Shown: positions 11,483 through 23,981, numbered from the stretch's first letter. The stretch is 64,000 nucleotides of DNA from Reticulitermes speratus (GCA_021186555.1 JAJKFL010000013.1:28414743-28478742), one strand, 5' to 3'. Made by a program: numbers and translations. The notes: a model not told the origin generated them from the letters alone.

Positions 11483-11890
11483 TTTTATTATAAACAACAT
11501 TTGCCTTTATAAAGTGCAACATGTTTCGACCCTTAAGGGACATCATCAGGAGCGAATAAATAAAAAGGAAGGCAGTCAGATATCTTGAATTGTCACTCTT
11601 ATGAAAGAGATCTCTTTCTTAGAACTTTGTCTACTACAATTATAACATTGTATAAAAATCAAGCTGACACACCTTAATTATACAATGTAAAACTTTTTAA
11701 ATTATATAACTAAGATGCGCCAGGTTGCTTTTTATACAATGGTATAATTGTAGTACATAAAATTGTAAGAAAGAGATCTCTTTGCTAGGAGTGACAATTC
11801 AACTTATTTTAATGCCTTTTTATTTATTCGCGCCTTAAGGGTCGGAACATGTAGCGTTTTATAAAGGCAGGTATTATTTTTATAATAAAA
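11483..11890. mobile_element. 408-bp inverted-repeat (foldback) element
   Basis: Left arm (about 11483-11672) and right arm (about 11732-11890) are inverted copies of each other. Both ends read TTTTATTATAAA inward, both carry GCCTTTATAAA, AATAAATAAAAAGG, GAATTGTCACTC and the palindromic GAGATCTC core, and both reach CTACAATTATA. The arms differ by scattered substitutions and short gaps. The left arm carries an intact copy of the CTGATGATG...CGAAACATGT motif; the right arm has lost the CTGATGA half. There is no coding capacity. It may be a foldback miniature element, or two inverted terminal repeats of a Penelope-like element; I cannot decide. Confidence 0.75.
11519..11550 (-). repeat. Hammerhead-like motif, copy 2
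   Basis: Minus strand: CCTGATGATG, then the inverted pair CCCTTAAGGG, then TCGAAACATGT. It lies in the left arm of the foldback element. Confidence 0.45.
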
Positions 11891-12148
11891 GGTACCTGAA
11901 TTGCCTAAACGTTTCTTGTTATTTGGCTTATGAAACAGCTGGATGTCTTTTGTAAAGAAAACACGTACATTCTTCACACATTTAAAGTAAACCAGCAGCA
12001 GTAACACCAATAGATGTGTAGTATGAGAGATATTTGCAGTGATGAATGTAGGCTTTATGAGTTATACCTGAAACTCCTTGTTAATTTATTTGTGCGAGGG
12101 TTGGTTAGAATATAACTCTACAGTGCATACATTTTGGGTTCTTTATTT

Positions 12149-12410
12149 TCAGCTTAATAAGAACAGTACAATTTCAACTGTACTGCCATCCCACTGCTTT
12201 TCCACGTAGTCCCGACCCCAACTAAGGTATTTATCGTATGGTGTGACGAAAGTTTTCTCTTTCCCGTTGATAGAAGTCGCTATCGTGTGTTATCAACCAT
12301 CTTGTCACATCTGTTTCCACCTCGTGATCGCGTTTCAGTTTGTGTCCGCCAAGATTTTGCTTCAGCCCAGGAAAAGGATGGTAATCGTTCGGCAGCGAAT
12401 TCCCCTGATA
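12149..12410 (-). pseudogene. Decayed mariner transposase, C-terminal third
   Basis: On the minus strand from 12410 the frame reads YQGNSLPNDYHPFPGLKQNL, then GGHKLKRDHEVETDVTRWLI, and onward to DFYQRERENF. After a frameshift it resumes as PYDKYLSWGRDYVEKQW and reaches TGA at 12149-12151. This matches the end of insect mariner transposases: the YSPDLAPSDYHLF block with the third catalytic Asp (here PNDY) and the terminal YDKCLN..GDYVEK block. The element is 5' truncated and frameshifted, so inactive. Its sequence is clearly different from the intact element at 61.5 kb, so it is another, older lineage. A run beginning GCGAGGGTTGGTTAGAA at 12093 could be the remaining terminal repeat, but this is uncertain. 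Confidence 0.7.
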
Positions 12411-12419
12411 TAGTCATAA

Positions 12420-13185
12420 TCATTGTAGGTTCTTCAGTTACGAAATTGTACGTCATGTAAACTTACTTTCTGACCATTTCGTCATAGTCCGCTTTTAATT
12501 TTGTTACTGTAGTGTCGGGAACGTCCTTGCTTTATACAGTGGTCTTTGTTGTTTCTTTTATCGCCCCGCGGTGCAGAGAAATTCTGTGAGTGTTGTGTTT
12601 GTTGAGTGGAGAGGGCTCTTGTATCCTGACGAAAACCAGCGAGTCTTTCAGGATGACTGCCCTAAGGGAATCTCGGTACTGAGCAGTTCTCGTGTTTCGG
12701 ATTACAGTGGGACGGAATTGGTCGATGTTTCGTGGCTCCTTACCCCACGTGTCCGGTTATGTCTTAGTCAGGGCTGATCTCATTTTCCCCAGTCACCCTC
12801 TGTACGGATTAATTACCAATAGAGAACCATTTTTAAGACTGGTAATGACGCAGGGTGGCCAGAAACGTCCAATGTCTCGAAAAAACACGGCATGATTACG
12901 AAGTGTGTGTTCCTGTCTTATCAACTTGATTCTCATCAAAGGCTACGATTTTTGTCTGAAGGTCTGTATGCAGTAACCACAAGGCTTTAAAGGGTTAAGA
13001 CTTAACCCTTATTAATTATTGAATTACAAGTTTGACTGTTTTACCACGATAAAGTTTTGTTTAACCGGTCGAGGACCTAAAACGCAACGTGGATGTGCTT
13101 TCTGTACAATTTCCCGCGATATCCGAAAGAGCACTGCTTTGCGGGATCGCAGGTTTTGCCCGCTTGTCTTTCTGATAGAGTACTA
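12420..13185. other. No supported gene
   Basis: Might include unrecognisable upstream parts of the decayed mariner. Nothing else seen. Confidence 0.4.
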
Positions 13186-13189
13186 TTAA

Positions 13190-13340
13190 GACGAAGGTGA
13201 GTATGGAGCATTAGTGGTATACTCATTAAAGCCTAAATACTCGCTTTGTCCACCACAAATCTCACGAGAACTGGCCCGGGATCGGACCCGCGCCTCCGCC
13301 GTGAGAGGTCGGCTACTAGCCGCCTGAGCTTTGATACGTT
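13190..13340 (-). repeat. SINE family B, 3'-truncated and diverged
   Basis: Contains TTTGTCCACCACAAATCTCA and, on the minus strand, a tRNA-like head with GGGTCCGATCCCGGGCC in place of the family's GTTCGATCC box B. The distal body is decayed. Confidence 0.65.
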
Positions 13341-16252
13341 CCTTGCTATGTTTCTTTCTTATAAAAGGAGGTGAAAGTAGTTTTGTGTCCATTGCTTCGC
13401 GATTTCCGAAAGAGCGTTGCTAGGGACATTGATAATTTTAATAGCGATTTGTTTTCGCTTTGTGGCCTTAATTGCCATAGTCATTTGTGGTTGATACTGG
13501 AAGTTGTTTTGTGTGTATATTGATGTTGTCTGCTATTGGCAGCTATATATCTTGCTTGTTGTAATATTTTTGTGCAACGTGTTGTTACATTTGTGCATTT
13601 TTGCTTTATTAGTTGTTTTGTAGTGCTTTCCTGTAATTTATTGTTCTTGTCAAGCACTTTAGTGAATGGAGTTATTTAGTATTCCCAGACGCGTTATTAT
13701 TAATATTATTACAATACTTGTTTTCGTTTAGGTGTTACGCGGGTTATTATAATTAATAATTACAGTTTTACTAAAGTAATCGCGGTTTTTGAGCAATTAT
13801 TCTTCACGATTGGAAATTTTGGTTGAATATTGGTGTGTTCCAAGCACTGCTGTCCTTTTATCGTTGTTAGAGATGTCTTCTTTCAAGTTTAGAAGTTCTG
13901 AAGCTTGTGCACGGCGTTCGGCATCACACTAGTTGCTGAAATGACTGTTTGCAGTATTGTAACCTTTTCCGTTTGCCTTTGCTGTTTAATTTCATTTTCT
14001 AATTTCACGTACTTCTGAATTTTGCTGTTGTGTGCCATATTCTCAGTATTAGGTACAGATATAATATTCTGATGTATAATTATTATATTATATTACATTA
14101 TATCTGATTTCATATTGATCATTTTGTTTTGTTATAACTTGTTCTGATGTGTTTATTTTGTATTTTTGTTTGTTTCTTATGCGTTACGTGTTATTGCCCT
14201 GTTGTTATTTTTTTGTATATATGTTAATGCTGTTTCTGTTCCTCGTCAATTCGCTGTTGATTGAGCACCTTGATAAATAATAATTGAATTGGATTGCATT
14301 ATTTTACACTTAACGCGTGAAGTTAAAGACCGAATCTCTCCTTTATCCGATGTTAATAGTGTCTAACAGAGGCGAAGGCACGTATTAACAAAATTGTCTG
14401 TATTTTAAATTGTTCTACTCACAAAACAACTTTCAATACTATAGTTGGGGTTTTATTCACATATAGAAGATAGTTGATATGTGACCGACTGTTTTTAGTG
14501 CAGTTTTAATTTATGTTGTTTCTGACAACATTATCTATAAAGTTGGAATTAATTTGATTTATATTTTGGTACTTCTTTACTTTTCTCCCATGTTTGTTCT
14601 GTTTTTCTAAGGTGTACGATACGACGTAAGGTGGACTGTGTACGGTCATTCAGCGGTAAACATCCATCTGTGCCAGTAAGCCATAGACTCCGGTGTATGA
14701 CTTTCTGACGAAACTGACTGTGGGCTTAAACGGTTGCTCCAAGCGAGGAAGAGTGAGTCAAACTCGATTCGACGTCCCCCCCCCCCACCTTCAGGGATCT
14801 CACAGGCCCATGTTTGACTCGAAGGATGATTTAACTGAACTTGAAATGGAGTTTGCGCTCGATATTCTTAACACAGACGGTTACAAGTGTTTATGCAAAA
14901 TGGGCGTAGCTCCGAAGACGCAAAAATATTTCTTTGCTTCCATTTGAGGTAGGAAATCATGTCGGAACTTCTTGCGCGAAAATAATCTCATCCCTGTATC
15001 TTATGTTGTTTGTGAAAGGCCTTCGTTTTAAATGATTAACTCTTTCCCCTACTCCGTAGAAGTCTGTGAAATGGAGTTACATCAGTTTCAAACCTTTATA
15101 ATACTAGTAGTAAATTAAAATAGTTCTCTTGTCTAACTTAAGAACAAGGGTGACTTAGAGCAAGTTTGCGGCGTGGAAGCAGTGACGTGTACTGTGCAAG
15201 TTTCAACCATGTACTGTTGATTCCATTGCAGTGAGAAGGCGCAAGGTTAGTCTGCAGCAGCAAGTGTCTTGCTCTTTCACGCATTCTCTTCGTTCTGGGC
15301 AAAGTGCGAGATGAAAGGAACTTTTGTTAAGTTCAGTTTGGGATGATTGCAAATCGATACCGCAAGCAGTTAACTGCACTGGAGGCTTGCTATACCAGTG
15401 ACGTCACTAACAGGAGTAGGACCCTAATAGGCACTAGAATATCTAATTATAATTTATGTAGCACATCTTGGTCACAATAAGAAGTCGTCTCATTAAATGC
15501 AGCCATGTCTGGGTCAGGTTCGGTTATGAAGCCTAACAGGTGGGCAATATAGGATGACGCATGGAACGACTTTCTGTCTGTTTTGTGATAGCGTACCTGA
15601 TTGAATCAAAACAAGCTTATTTTTACACTTTGTGGAAAAAATGTGAAAATCTGTTGTGCTGTGTAATTTATATATCCCAACGAAGGCCGGTGTTTATCCA
15701 TTGCACGCCACGAAACTTTTGTCTTGAGATACGCTATCAGACAAATGTTTAAGCCTACTTGGAATACCAAGGTAAACCATTCGTGTTGTACCAAAAGCGA
15801 AGTGGATTTTATAATTACATTGAACATTTCAAATTAAAAATAATGTTAGAAAATATAAGATATGATGTAGACTGAATTTTCAAAAAATGTCCGTAGATAA
15901 GGGGAAGAAACAGAAATTTTAATTGACTCACATAAAAAGACGTCTGTGCAAATGGCGTAATAATGTTGAGCACAAATTACTTAGAGCCTGAAAGGGAAAT
16001 GAAAACGATTGAAAGTACCTAGTTGTAAAATCAGTTTTCTCAGCTGCTGTAAAGTAAATTAAATGTAACGTTAAATAGAATTTGGGGACCGGGAAATATT
16101 AAGCCTTTGGCCACCGGGAAGTAAACACTGGTGTCTCAGAGTACGTCTCACTGAACATTTTTGCTGTATGACTACACTTTGTGCAAGTCTCGGTTTATCC
16201 TGCTACTCTATGTCGTATGACGTTTAACATTTTACAATACGTCATGAACGTC
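13341..16252. other. AT-rich stretch without recognised genes
   Basis: From about 13.45 to 14.6 kb the plus strand is markedly T-rich and stop-rich. A poly-C tract of 11 bases lies at 14776-14786. No exon or known repeat was recognised. Confidence 0.5.
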
Positions 16253-16553
16253 CCCCCGCAGTTGGTTGAGGCACTGCGCTACAAACCGGAACGCCGCGGG
16301 TTCGATTCCCGATGGTGTCACTGGAATTTTTCACTGACGTAATCGTTTCGGTCGCACTATGGCCCTGGGTCGACTCAGCCTCTAACAGAAATGAGTAACA
16401 GGAATCTTTCCTGGGGGGTAAAGGCGGCCGGTGCGTAGGGCTGACAACCTTACCACCTTCATGTGCCGATTGTCTCAAAACCTGGGAGCCTCGACCTCCT
16501 GGAGCCCTAAGGGCCTGTCAAGGCCTGTAATGGGATTGTTTTACCTTTACCTA
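16253..16553 (+). repeat. tRNA-derived SINE, family D, full length
   Basis: The tRNA-like head GCAGTTGGTTGAGGCACTGC contains an A box. Box B is GGGTTCGATTCC. The body includes TTTTTCACTGACGTAATCG, AGCCTCTAACAGAAATGAG and GGTAAAGGCGGCCGGTGCG, ending in TTTTACCTTTACCTA. A second copy at 22112-22392 shares the whole body. The tail and the GGGTAAAGCGGCCGG-like segment resemble family C, so C and D probably share a 3' domain. Confidence 0.8.
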
Positions 16554-16639
16554 CTTCACAGGCCATGCCTGCTCTAGTCACTGGTTAGGAATTTTGTTTT
16601 TGAGGTGTAATATTTTTGTCATTATTCTGTTTATAGACG

Positions 16640-16830
16640 CTGTCAGTATCGAAGGATAGAATGGAAGGCTGTGGACTGGATTCGTCTGGCTGAGGCTAGG
16701 GACAAGTGGTGGGCCCTTATGGAAACGGTAGTGAACCTTCAGGTTCCATAAAATGCGAGGAATTTCTTGACTAACTACAGATCTATTGGCTGTTCCGACT
16801 TCATTCCGTGGAGCTAGTTAGGAAGTCGGT
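16640..16830 (+). pseudogene. LINE 3' end, recurrent family (copy 3)
   Basis: The frame reads RIEWKAVDWIRLAEARDKWW, then ALMETVVNLQVP, a stop, and NARNFLTN. This is the best-preserved example of the ...DWI-LA..RD-WWAL...VVNL-VP ending of this non-LTR family. It is truncated on the 5' side and carries a stop before the last ten residues. The downstream bases weakly match the common 3' UTR. Confidence 0.7.
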
Positions 16831-16859
16831 ATGAAAACTATGCGCATTCGATTGGTGGG

Positions 16860-17045
16860 GTAGTTGATGAATGATGAAGTTGAAGGGATTTGCAAGGCAG
16901 GTGTCATCGTCTGTTCGAGTTACTGTTTCGAAGTTTGCTTGGAGGGATTGAGGAAAGTCACGAGAAACCGTGTTCAGTCGAGATTCGAACCGGGCACATA
17001 CTGAAACGAGTGTAGGCTGTTACTGCTACGATAACCTATTCGGTT
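16860..17045 (-). repeat. Possible tRNA-derived SINE, family E
   Basis: On the minus strand a tRNA-like head ends in GCCCGGTTCGAATCTCGACT (box B GGTTCGAATC), followed by a body containing TCCCTCCAAGC. Only one copy is seen in this window, so the family assignment is tentative. Confidence 0.45.
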
Positions 17046-18367
17046 TTCTCATTGTGAAATCCTGTAACGTATAATGTATAGGTGTGTATGCAACTGGTGC
17101 CGCGAATCGTATGAGTGTTAATTCAATTTATTTAAAATAATAAACATTGTTTTAACTCGTCTGGCATTCAGGACTTGATTATAAAGCACAGTGGGAAACT
17201 TTTATGAGACTCAGCACGAGTTTTCGACATATTTAAACTTGATCGACAAAATTACTGAAACATGTTACGTGAATTCTGATTCAATTCGCAGTTTTTCCTG
17301 GCGTAAAGCACATGTGCCGACCGCGAAATCAGGCTGAAGTTTCACTCTCGCATTGGACGTAGAACTGTGGAACTTGTTGCTGAAGATGCAGAATCTTTAG
17401 GACGGGCGTCTTCTTCACAATCCTGTTAAAAAGTTGCTTCTGGCACGATCACACTCCTGAGTAAGTCCGAAGTTTTCGTGTTTAAACAAGTTTTTCGTGT
17501 CACGCCCAAGAGATTTTACGGGTTGTCAAACCTGTGTAAAAGGAATTCCGTAACGGATGTCTTAGATCTAGTATCAGCGTTTGTTCTCGTTGTTGTTCGA
17601 TAACGGGGCGGTAAGTTCGTAACTTGTCTTTTTCAGGTAAGAAGTAAGTTACACTATAATGAAGTACGTATGTATGTGTGTACGTATGTATGTATGTATG
17701 TACGTATGTATGTATGTATGTAATGTACTCGTAACTTGGTTAGAGTGTTTTCACCATAGTCTTTCGATACTTTACATGGAGAATCTGGTACACTGTCCAT
17801 TCGAGGAACGTGTGTTGTTCTCAAATAACACAAAAATGCTTGGCATTTGCTTTATAAAATAAATACGGTACTGTCTGACTCTTTGTGTAATCTTTTACAT
17901 TTTCCCGTACATTTAATATTCACGTTTACGTCAATTTACGTTCACAAAGTAACTAACAGCAAATTAGATTCGGGGAATGCTTGCTACTTCAGGATGTTTT
18001 GTGTTTCAATTTGCTCTCTGAAAGCGTAAAGAGTGTAATCTAACCTCCTGTGTTGTGCGGTGTGAAAGTTAGCCTCTCGACATTGAGGGAAGAAAGTAAA
18101 CCGAGTTTATTTACGAAGTTAAAAGTCAAGTCAGTCGTGACAACTGTGTAATATACTGGGTAGATAAACGCAGAAAGGAACCGAGTGGTCATACATCATT
18201 TATCGTGCGTGTCTGGATTCGTAGAATGTCAAGAAATGGGCCTACGTTTTGTGAAGTGAAGAGAACTCTGTGGTACAGAATACAAGATGAAGAGACTTTC
18301 ACTGTATGATATGGGCTGTAGGGGGAGGAGGAGACGCAGTTGAATGACGGTGTACGTAGTATTAAAG
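17046..18367. other. No supported gene; one microsatellite
   Basis: Short frames only; the GTAT microsatellite at 17664-17722 is listed separately. Confidence 0.5.
17664..17722. repeat. (GTAT)n microsatellite
   Basis: About 58 bases of GTAT units with a few GTGT and TACG interruptions. Confidence 0.95.
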
Positions 18368-18560
18368 CCGTGCTATGGTTTAGGTGGTTAGTCGCAGTTT
18401 TCCATCACGAAGGCCAGGGTTCGATGCCGCGGCAGTTTATGTGGGGTTTATTGTGGACAAAATGCTCCACATTTTTTCATCCTTTGACAGGGGCTGGCAC
18501 AATAGCCCCATTAGCGGCCGCAGTACCGAGGGACTCAGTGTCACCCAACCACAAGAATAA
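18368..18560 (+). repeat. SINE family B, diverged
   Basis: Contains GGTGGTTAGTCGCAG, a box-B-like GGTTCGATGCC, then TTTATTGTGGACAAAATG and the CAGGGGCTGGCACAATAGCC tail region of family B. The 144-codon frame that overlaps it (from 18340) is an artefact of the SINE, not a gene. Confidence 0.6.
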
Positions 18561-19738
18561 AAGAAAGAAGTGCGGTATTAGGCTTTTGTTTCTGATTATT
18601 TCCTCACAAACCAGGATGACTTGCGTTAGTAAAGTGACCGACTACGGGATGGATGAGCGGGGTTCGACTCGCGGCAGGGACAGGGATTTTCTCTTCGTCA
18701 CCACGTTCAGAGCTGCTCTGAGGACCACCCAGCTTCCACTCCAGCTGTACTGTTTGGAAGCGTTCGGAGTGTGAAGCTGGCCGCTCAACTTCTAATGCTG
18801 TGCTGAAGCATCGTGTTTTCTCTTCAAGATCACTGCACTGCACTTTTACAACCCGCCTGCATTTGTCAAAGCCTCAGGATATACTCCGATTCCAAATTGA
18901 ATTCACGTCGTTTCGCTGTCTCTTTCGCTCTGTGTGTCTCAAAAATATGATTTTGCTTCTGTAACGAGCCGCAAGAGTACGGATTCGTCATAACGTAATG
19001 TTCTGCTGATAGTGATATCGCAGGAGCTCAGGGGACATTACGGTGTGCTCCATTCTGCAGAACATCCATCACGTTTCATTTCGCCCTAATCACCGGTGAA
19101 GAATGTAGGAAAGGATGAACAGATTCGTAGCACAGCATTTTGTCGGCAGGGAGGTGTCGTCGTAAAAAGAAGCAACTAGTCGAATTTTGCAAGCGGTCAT
19201 TCTGTTCTGTTCTGTTTATTAATTTGTTGCGGCTTATTTAATGACACTGCCAGTAGCTCACACTATTGTAGTGTTTAATGATGGAACGATTGATGAATAG
19301 TGGATTGAAAAGAATGTGGAAGGAAATGGTTATAACCTAATTTATCCTATTATTTAGTAATCATTATACGAAATTTATAAAACTGGGGGAGTCGAATTTC
19401 TTACACCTCATGTGTGTCGATGGTGTGATTGTTATGTCACAAATATTGAATTACTAGAAGTTGTTTCACGCGCATATTTATCTTCTCTTTTTCTTCTTCG
19501 AACGTGTGTAACTCCATTAGCTGGTAATAGGACTGTAGTTTAACCAAATAACCGAAGAGTTGACAATGTTTCTTCTTTTCCAACTATGAGGTACTCTGGC
19601 CTATCCCCACTTGAATTTAATCGTGGGACATTTAATCTTTCAAAGACAAAGTACCTTCTTGAAACTTGAGATCAACACATCTGTCTGTAGGTCTCTACCA
19701 CTGCGTAAGAGTAAAATAGAATATGAGACAGTATTTAG
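18561..19738. other. No supported gene
   Basis: A possible degenerate tRNA-like segment (GGTTCGACTCGCGGCAGG) lies at about 18660. Nothing firm. Confidence 0.4.
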
Positions 19739-19739
19739 G

Positions 19740-19910
19740 CACGCCTGGGATTCTTACCCGTGACCCCAGATATGTGTGCGCCTAAGACCGCACAGTCGTC
19801 TTAACACTGTACCAATTAAGGTTATAAAAGCAAGGCAAACATCCATGTCCTGACTGAGGTTTGAACCCGTGACTCCAGATGCGAGTGCGCTTGAGAACGG
19901 GGATGGCGTA
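19740..19910 (-). repeat. Two decayed tRNA-like SINE heads
   Basis: Two minus-strand segments contain tRNA-like B-box remnants: GGGGTCACGGGTAAGAATCC at about 19760 and GGAGTCACGGGTTCAAACC at about 19880. The second is followed by CAGGACATGGATGTTTGCC, reminiscent of family A. Both are heavily diverged. Confidence 0.4.
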
Positions 19911-21837
19911 CGTAGAGCCATATTGCATTGTATCAGTGACGTTTCTCTTAGAGGTTGAAGTGTTTGATACTGTGCTGTGCGCCGTGTAAGCCGGCCGTTG
20001 TGTAAACTAAAACTTAATAAACTGTGCTGTCTTGCTGTGCAGTTACTGTAAGTGTGCAGTTTTCCAAACGTTTGCTTATTGACTCGATTGTCAGGAGTTT
20101 AAAAGAATGCCAGCCTTCACATTTAGCAGTCATTTGTGGAATAAGAATTGTCTTTAGTCATTTGGAAGACGTGAGTTTGGCACTTGAGCAAAAAGCAACA
20201 CACTTAACAGAAGTTTGCGGGATATTTTAAATAAATAGCACTCAGGAAGCTCTGCAGAAAAAATCGTGTAAACATTAACAACTTTACGGACAGTTGGATT
20301 TAAAATGTGTGATGTACAGCCTTCAAGTTCGTACATGTTAGGCAAAATAATCAAGAAATTCATATTTCCGGATTAAAAGCTAACGAAGGCGTGGTACTCT
20401 GAATTATTGGAAGCATTAAAAATTTTGTACCTTCGTTTAGAGTTCAAAATGACGTGTCCCCTATTTGGCCCACCTTCCCCATTTAAATTATTTTCAAACT
20501 CTGGCACGAACCCCCCCCCCCCCTTTCCCATGTTAGGCAGTTTTGTTTTGAGAAGTATCCCCTAAAGCAATGAAATGAAAGCCGCAATGAAGTGTTGATC
20601 GCACACTTAACGTTAAAATCCGGATTTCGAACACATTTTTAAAATCGAATAGTTAAAAATTCGTTTTTGTAATTCTGTTTCCTGATTATCACTTGCGAAG
20701 AAGATTGAGCGTTGATCTGACACCATCAACTGTCCTTCATAGAACTGCACACTCTTATTTACCGCTATATAGAACAATTGTTGAACTTTATGTAGGGAAA
20801 TAGTCATTGTTGGTGTGAGCGTAATACGAAATACACAGATAGGCTGAGTGCACAAAATTCAGCGCTTCGTATGCTAGTTGTGGTGGTACGATAGTAACCA
20901 CTGAATTTTAAAATGCTACGTGATATTTTAAGTGAATTTTATTAACTATTTATTAGAATGAAAGGAAGTATTAGACGGCAGTTGCACTGACAGCTGCTCG
21001 TAGTTTGTGGAATTCTGAAAGTGTCCGTTGCATTGCAACAAGAACTACTGCAGATGTTCGTTAAGTTACGATCCCATCGCTCGCTGTGGATGTGGATTTT
21101 GTATGACTGCTATTTTGGCAGCTAAGTGTCCTGTTTTTCTTGTGTATGATTGTTGCATTTTCTCTGATGTGTTTCAGAAAATTCAGAACACTTGAGTGGG
21201 GCCTAAATGTTACATAAAGCTTTTTCAAGATACCAAGTGAATCTCTTACGAAATAGATGTACTTGCTGGGGTTTACAGTGTCTGTATTTTCAAATAACTA
21301 CTGTGAACTCTAATTCGTAAGCACGTGTTTGTTCCTAACATCATAGGCGTTCGCCGAGCGACACAGCTTAAATAAAACAATTCACTTTACCCAGGTTTGA
21401 TGGTAGGTTTAACGGTGTCTCACTCTTCGCTGCTAAATGCAAAGTAGACTAATGTTGTGTTCAAATTTACATAGAAATGGAGATTAAAATTACATTTTGG
21501 ATGGGTTATGGATATGGATTTCTTCGTTTTAAAATGCGCATTTTTCATAGACGGTACTGATTTGTTTTTATAGCGCAGTGAGATAAAAAGGAATCGGTTG
21601 GTAATTGCATTACCAGCCCCACTCTCTTTACAAATAGAATTCACTGATTTATCTTTGCTGTACGTGTAATGAATGAGGCATGTTGACAACAATTCTTAAC
21701 TGTGTTCCCAGTAACTTTTATTTGCTGTGTCAGCAATTCATGGTTAAAGTTCTGCTTTCTGGGAAATAATAAGTTTCGGAGGTATTAAAGTAAAGTTGTT
21801 TTCGTACTTAAGCAAGAACTTCCCAGTGATGACATCC
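19911..21837. other. No supported gene
   Basis: Contains a 13-base C run at 20511-20523. No repeat or exon recognised. Confidence 0.5.
20511..20523. repeat. Poly-C tract, 13 bases
   Basis: Uninterrupted run of C. Confidence 0.95.
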
Positions 21838-21850
21838 GGGGGGGGGGGGG
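21838..21850. repeat. Poly-G tract, 13 bases
   Basis: Run of 13 G that directly abuts the SINE at 21851, at its 3'-tail side. Confidence 0.95.
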
Positions 21851-22064
21851 TGGCGTGGAGTGTAGGGTCTGTAGCTCCACGCAGCTTCTTAACCACAGCC
21901 CGAGGTAAAGGTGAGTGCTGCTAACATACACGTGACGGCCGCTTTGTTTCCGGGGGATGGGCACGTTGTAGGAGGTTCAGTGGACGCGAACATGGCCTGA
22001 ACGTAGTGCCGGGAATTGAGCGTCGGCTGTCCAGACTGTAGCGAGCAACTGTATGGACTGAGCA
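21851..22064 (-). repeat. SINE family C, diverged
   Basis: Has the family C tail-side words GTAGCTCCACGC, AACCACAGCCCGAGG and the GCCGCTTTGTTTCCGGGGG body on the minus strand. The head is weak. Confidence 0.5.
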
Positions 22065-22111
22065 TGTGAAAGTATGTGTTTCTATGTGTAGGTGTTTAAA
22101 TATGGCTTATA

Positions 22112-22392
22112 ACCCTGTCCCGGAACGTCGCGGGTTCAGTTCCCGATGGTGTCGTTGGAATTTTTCGTTGACATAATCGTTTCGGTCGCACGATGGCCCT
22201 GGAGTCGACTCAGCCTCTAACAGAAATGAGTACCAGGAATATTTCCTGGGGGTAAAGGCGGCCGGTGCGTAGGGCTGACATCCTTATCACCTTCATGTGC
22301 CGATTGTCTAGAAATGTGGGAGCCTTAACCTCCTGGAACCCTAAGGGTCTGTCCAGGCCTGTAATGGGATTGCTTTACCTGTATAACCCTGT
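22112..22392 (+). repeat. SINE family D, 5' truncated
   Basis: Begins within the tRNA head (CCCGGAACGTCGCGGGTTC), then shares TTTCGTTGACATAATCG, AGCCTCTAACAGAAATGAG, GGTAAAGGCGGCCGGTGCG and the GGCCTGTAATGGGATTG ending with the copy at 16253-16553. Confidence 0.8.
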
Positions 22393-23981
22393 CATTTTGT
22401 ATGGGATTTCTGAATGCATTGTGCCCATAAGAGACTGTCTCTGGCTGCTCCTGTTCGATGGTTCCAGGGACCAGTACATATGCACCGTGATCGACACTGC
22501 AGTAGATCTCGGTAGTTGTAGCGTTGTCGATGTATAGTTTACCTGGTAGGCAGTCAATGCGTAAGACATTTCGTAGTGTGTCCCGTGTGGTGCTTTCATG
22601 TCTGTCTCTTTCCCCATTATCCATGAAATATTTGGGCATTAGCTCAGAGTTACGTGTAGTAACAGGGTGGAACCAAGTAGTAAGTCATGCGAGAATGACA
22701 AAGTCATGATAAGTTTGAGGGAGACGGGGTGAGAAACTTGAGGTTCTGCCCACAGCACCATTACTGGTATAAGCTACGGTCTTTAACTGCGTGGAAATGC
22801 AGACGCAAGATGGTATATGTGCCCTGTGACCCAGCCAGGAGCTTGGGGTCGCCGGCCAACTTTATCGCGCTCGCTCTGACGCTGACGCAGCATTTCAGTA
22901 ATTCGGGTGGCGGAATGCAGCTTCTGCAGTTATGATGGTTCCAACTTCTCTCATGAAATGCGCACGATTGTCCGGACTTTGAAAGCAAGCCTTGTATAGG
23001 ATATCCTGATTGATATTCGTCAGGAGTGTATATACAGTATAGATGTGGGAATAAGGAAGTATCCTGAGTTGGGAGTTTTGATACGGAAACCTACTGGAAA
23101 GCGTCTATTTGGAAAATAAGGATCTGAAATGATTTCAGTAGTTATCGAATAGATAAAATACTACAAGTAGACAGACAAGCTTTGACATACGAGCAAACGT
23201 ACTGAAGTCTAAAACGGTAACTTTACGCAGGAAATTAGCCGACGTCCCGTTTCTTGCACTGCATCATTTGGCTATGTAAATTCTCGTCATCCACCATGAA
23301 CTATCATTGCTCTCATGAGCTCTTTAAACCTAGGAGAACAGATAACGCCACTGAGACGGAGCTCTGTGCCACCCAAGCTACGAAGAAGGGATCGCACGAG
23401 CACGGCAGATACCAAGTTTCAGGTCTTTAAATTTAGGGGCCTCAGACGTGACTACTGGCCGCTTAGAGAGAAGCAATGCACATAAATTGTTTCCTTGTTA
23501 ACATTCAGGAACAGCAGTAAGCTTGGTGTGAATACGATAGAAGCTTTGTCGTTGTTAAGTGAACGTACAGAATGTTACTACTAAAACGTATTGGCCAAAA
23601 AAAAGTGGTGCACCTGCGGGGGAAAAACAATTATAGCAGAATAATTTACAATTTGAAATGTCAGAAATATACAAAAACAATATCGTGGTAGCTAACCATG
23701 TACAGAGTTCGGTAGGCCGTATGCTTTATACAGCTTAGTTCACGTCTGTGTACATTACCAAGCTACCATGCCAATCTGAGGGTTAATATAATGCTCATAC
23801 AAGGTTTTGTTTAGTAGGAGGGGTTATTATTGTATGTGTTTGTGGTCGAAATAATGCTTTTTCAATAAGTGGTAATCGCGTTCGGTTTCGTAGGTTTATT
23901 TCGACTTTTAATAGATTGAAACTTAATATTGTACACGTTCCGTGCAGTTGTTTTACATATGTAAGTTTTTATTACCAACTA
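22393..23981. other. No supported gene
   Basis: A minus-strand frame of about 104 codons (22325-22639) opens with ATG but runs into the SINE tail, and I do not recognise its product. No other content. Confidence 0.4.

Noticed and set aside
18340..18774. 144-codon frame
   Set aside because: Overlaps a family B SINE and lacks a convincing start; the peptide is the translated SINE.
22325..22639. 104-codon minus-strand ATG frame
   Set aside because: Its end lies in the family D SINE and I recognise no family; possible but unsupported.
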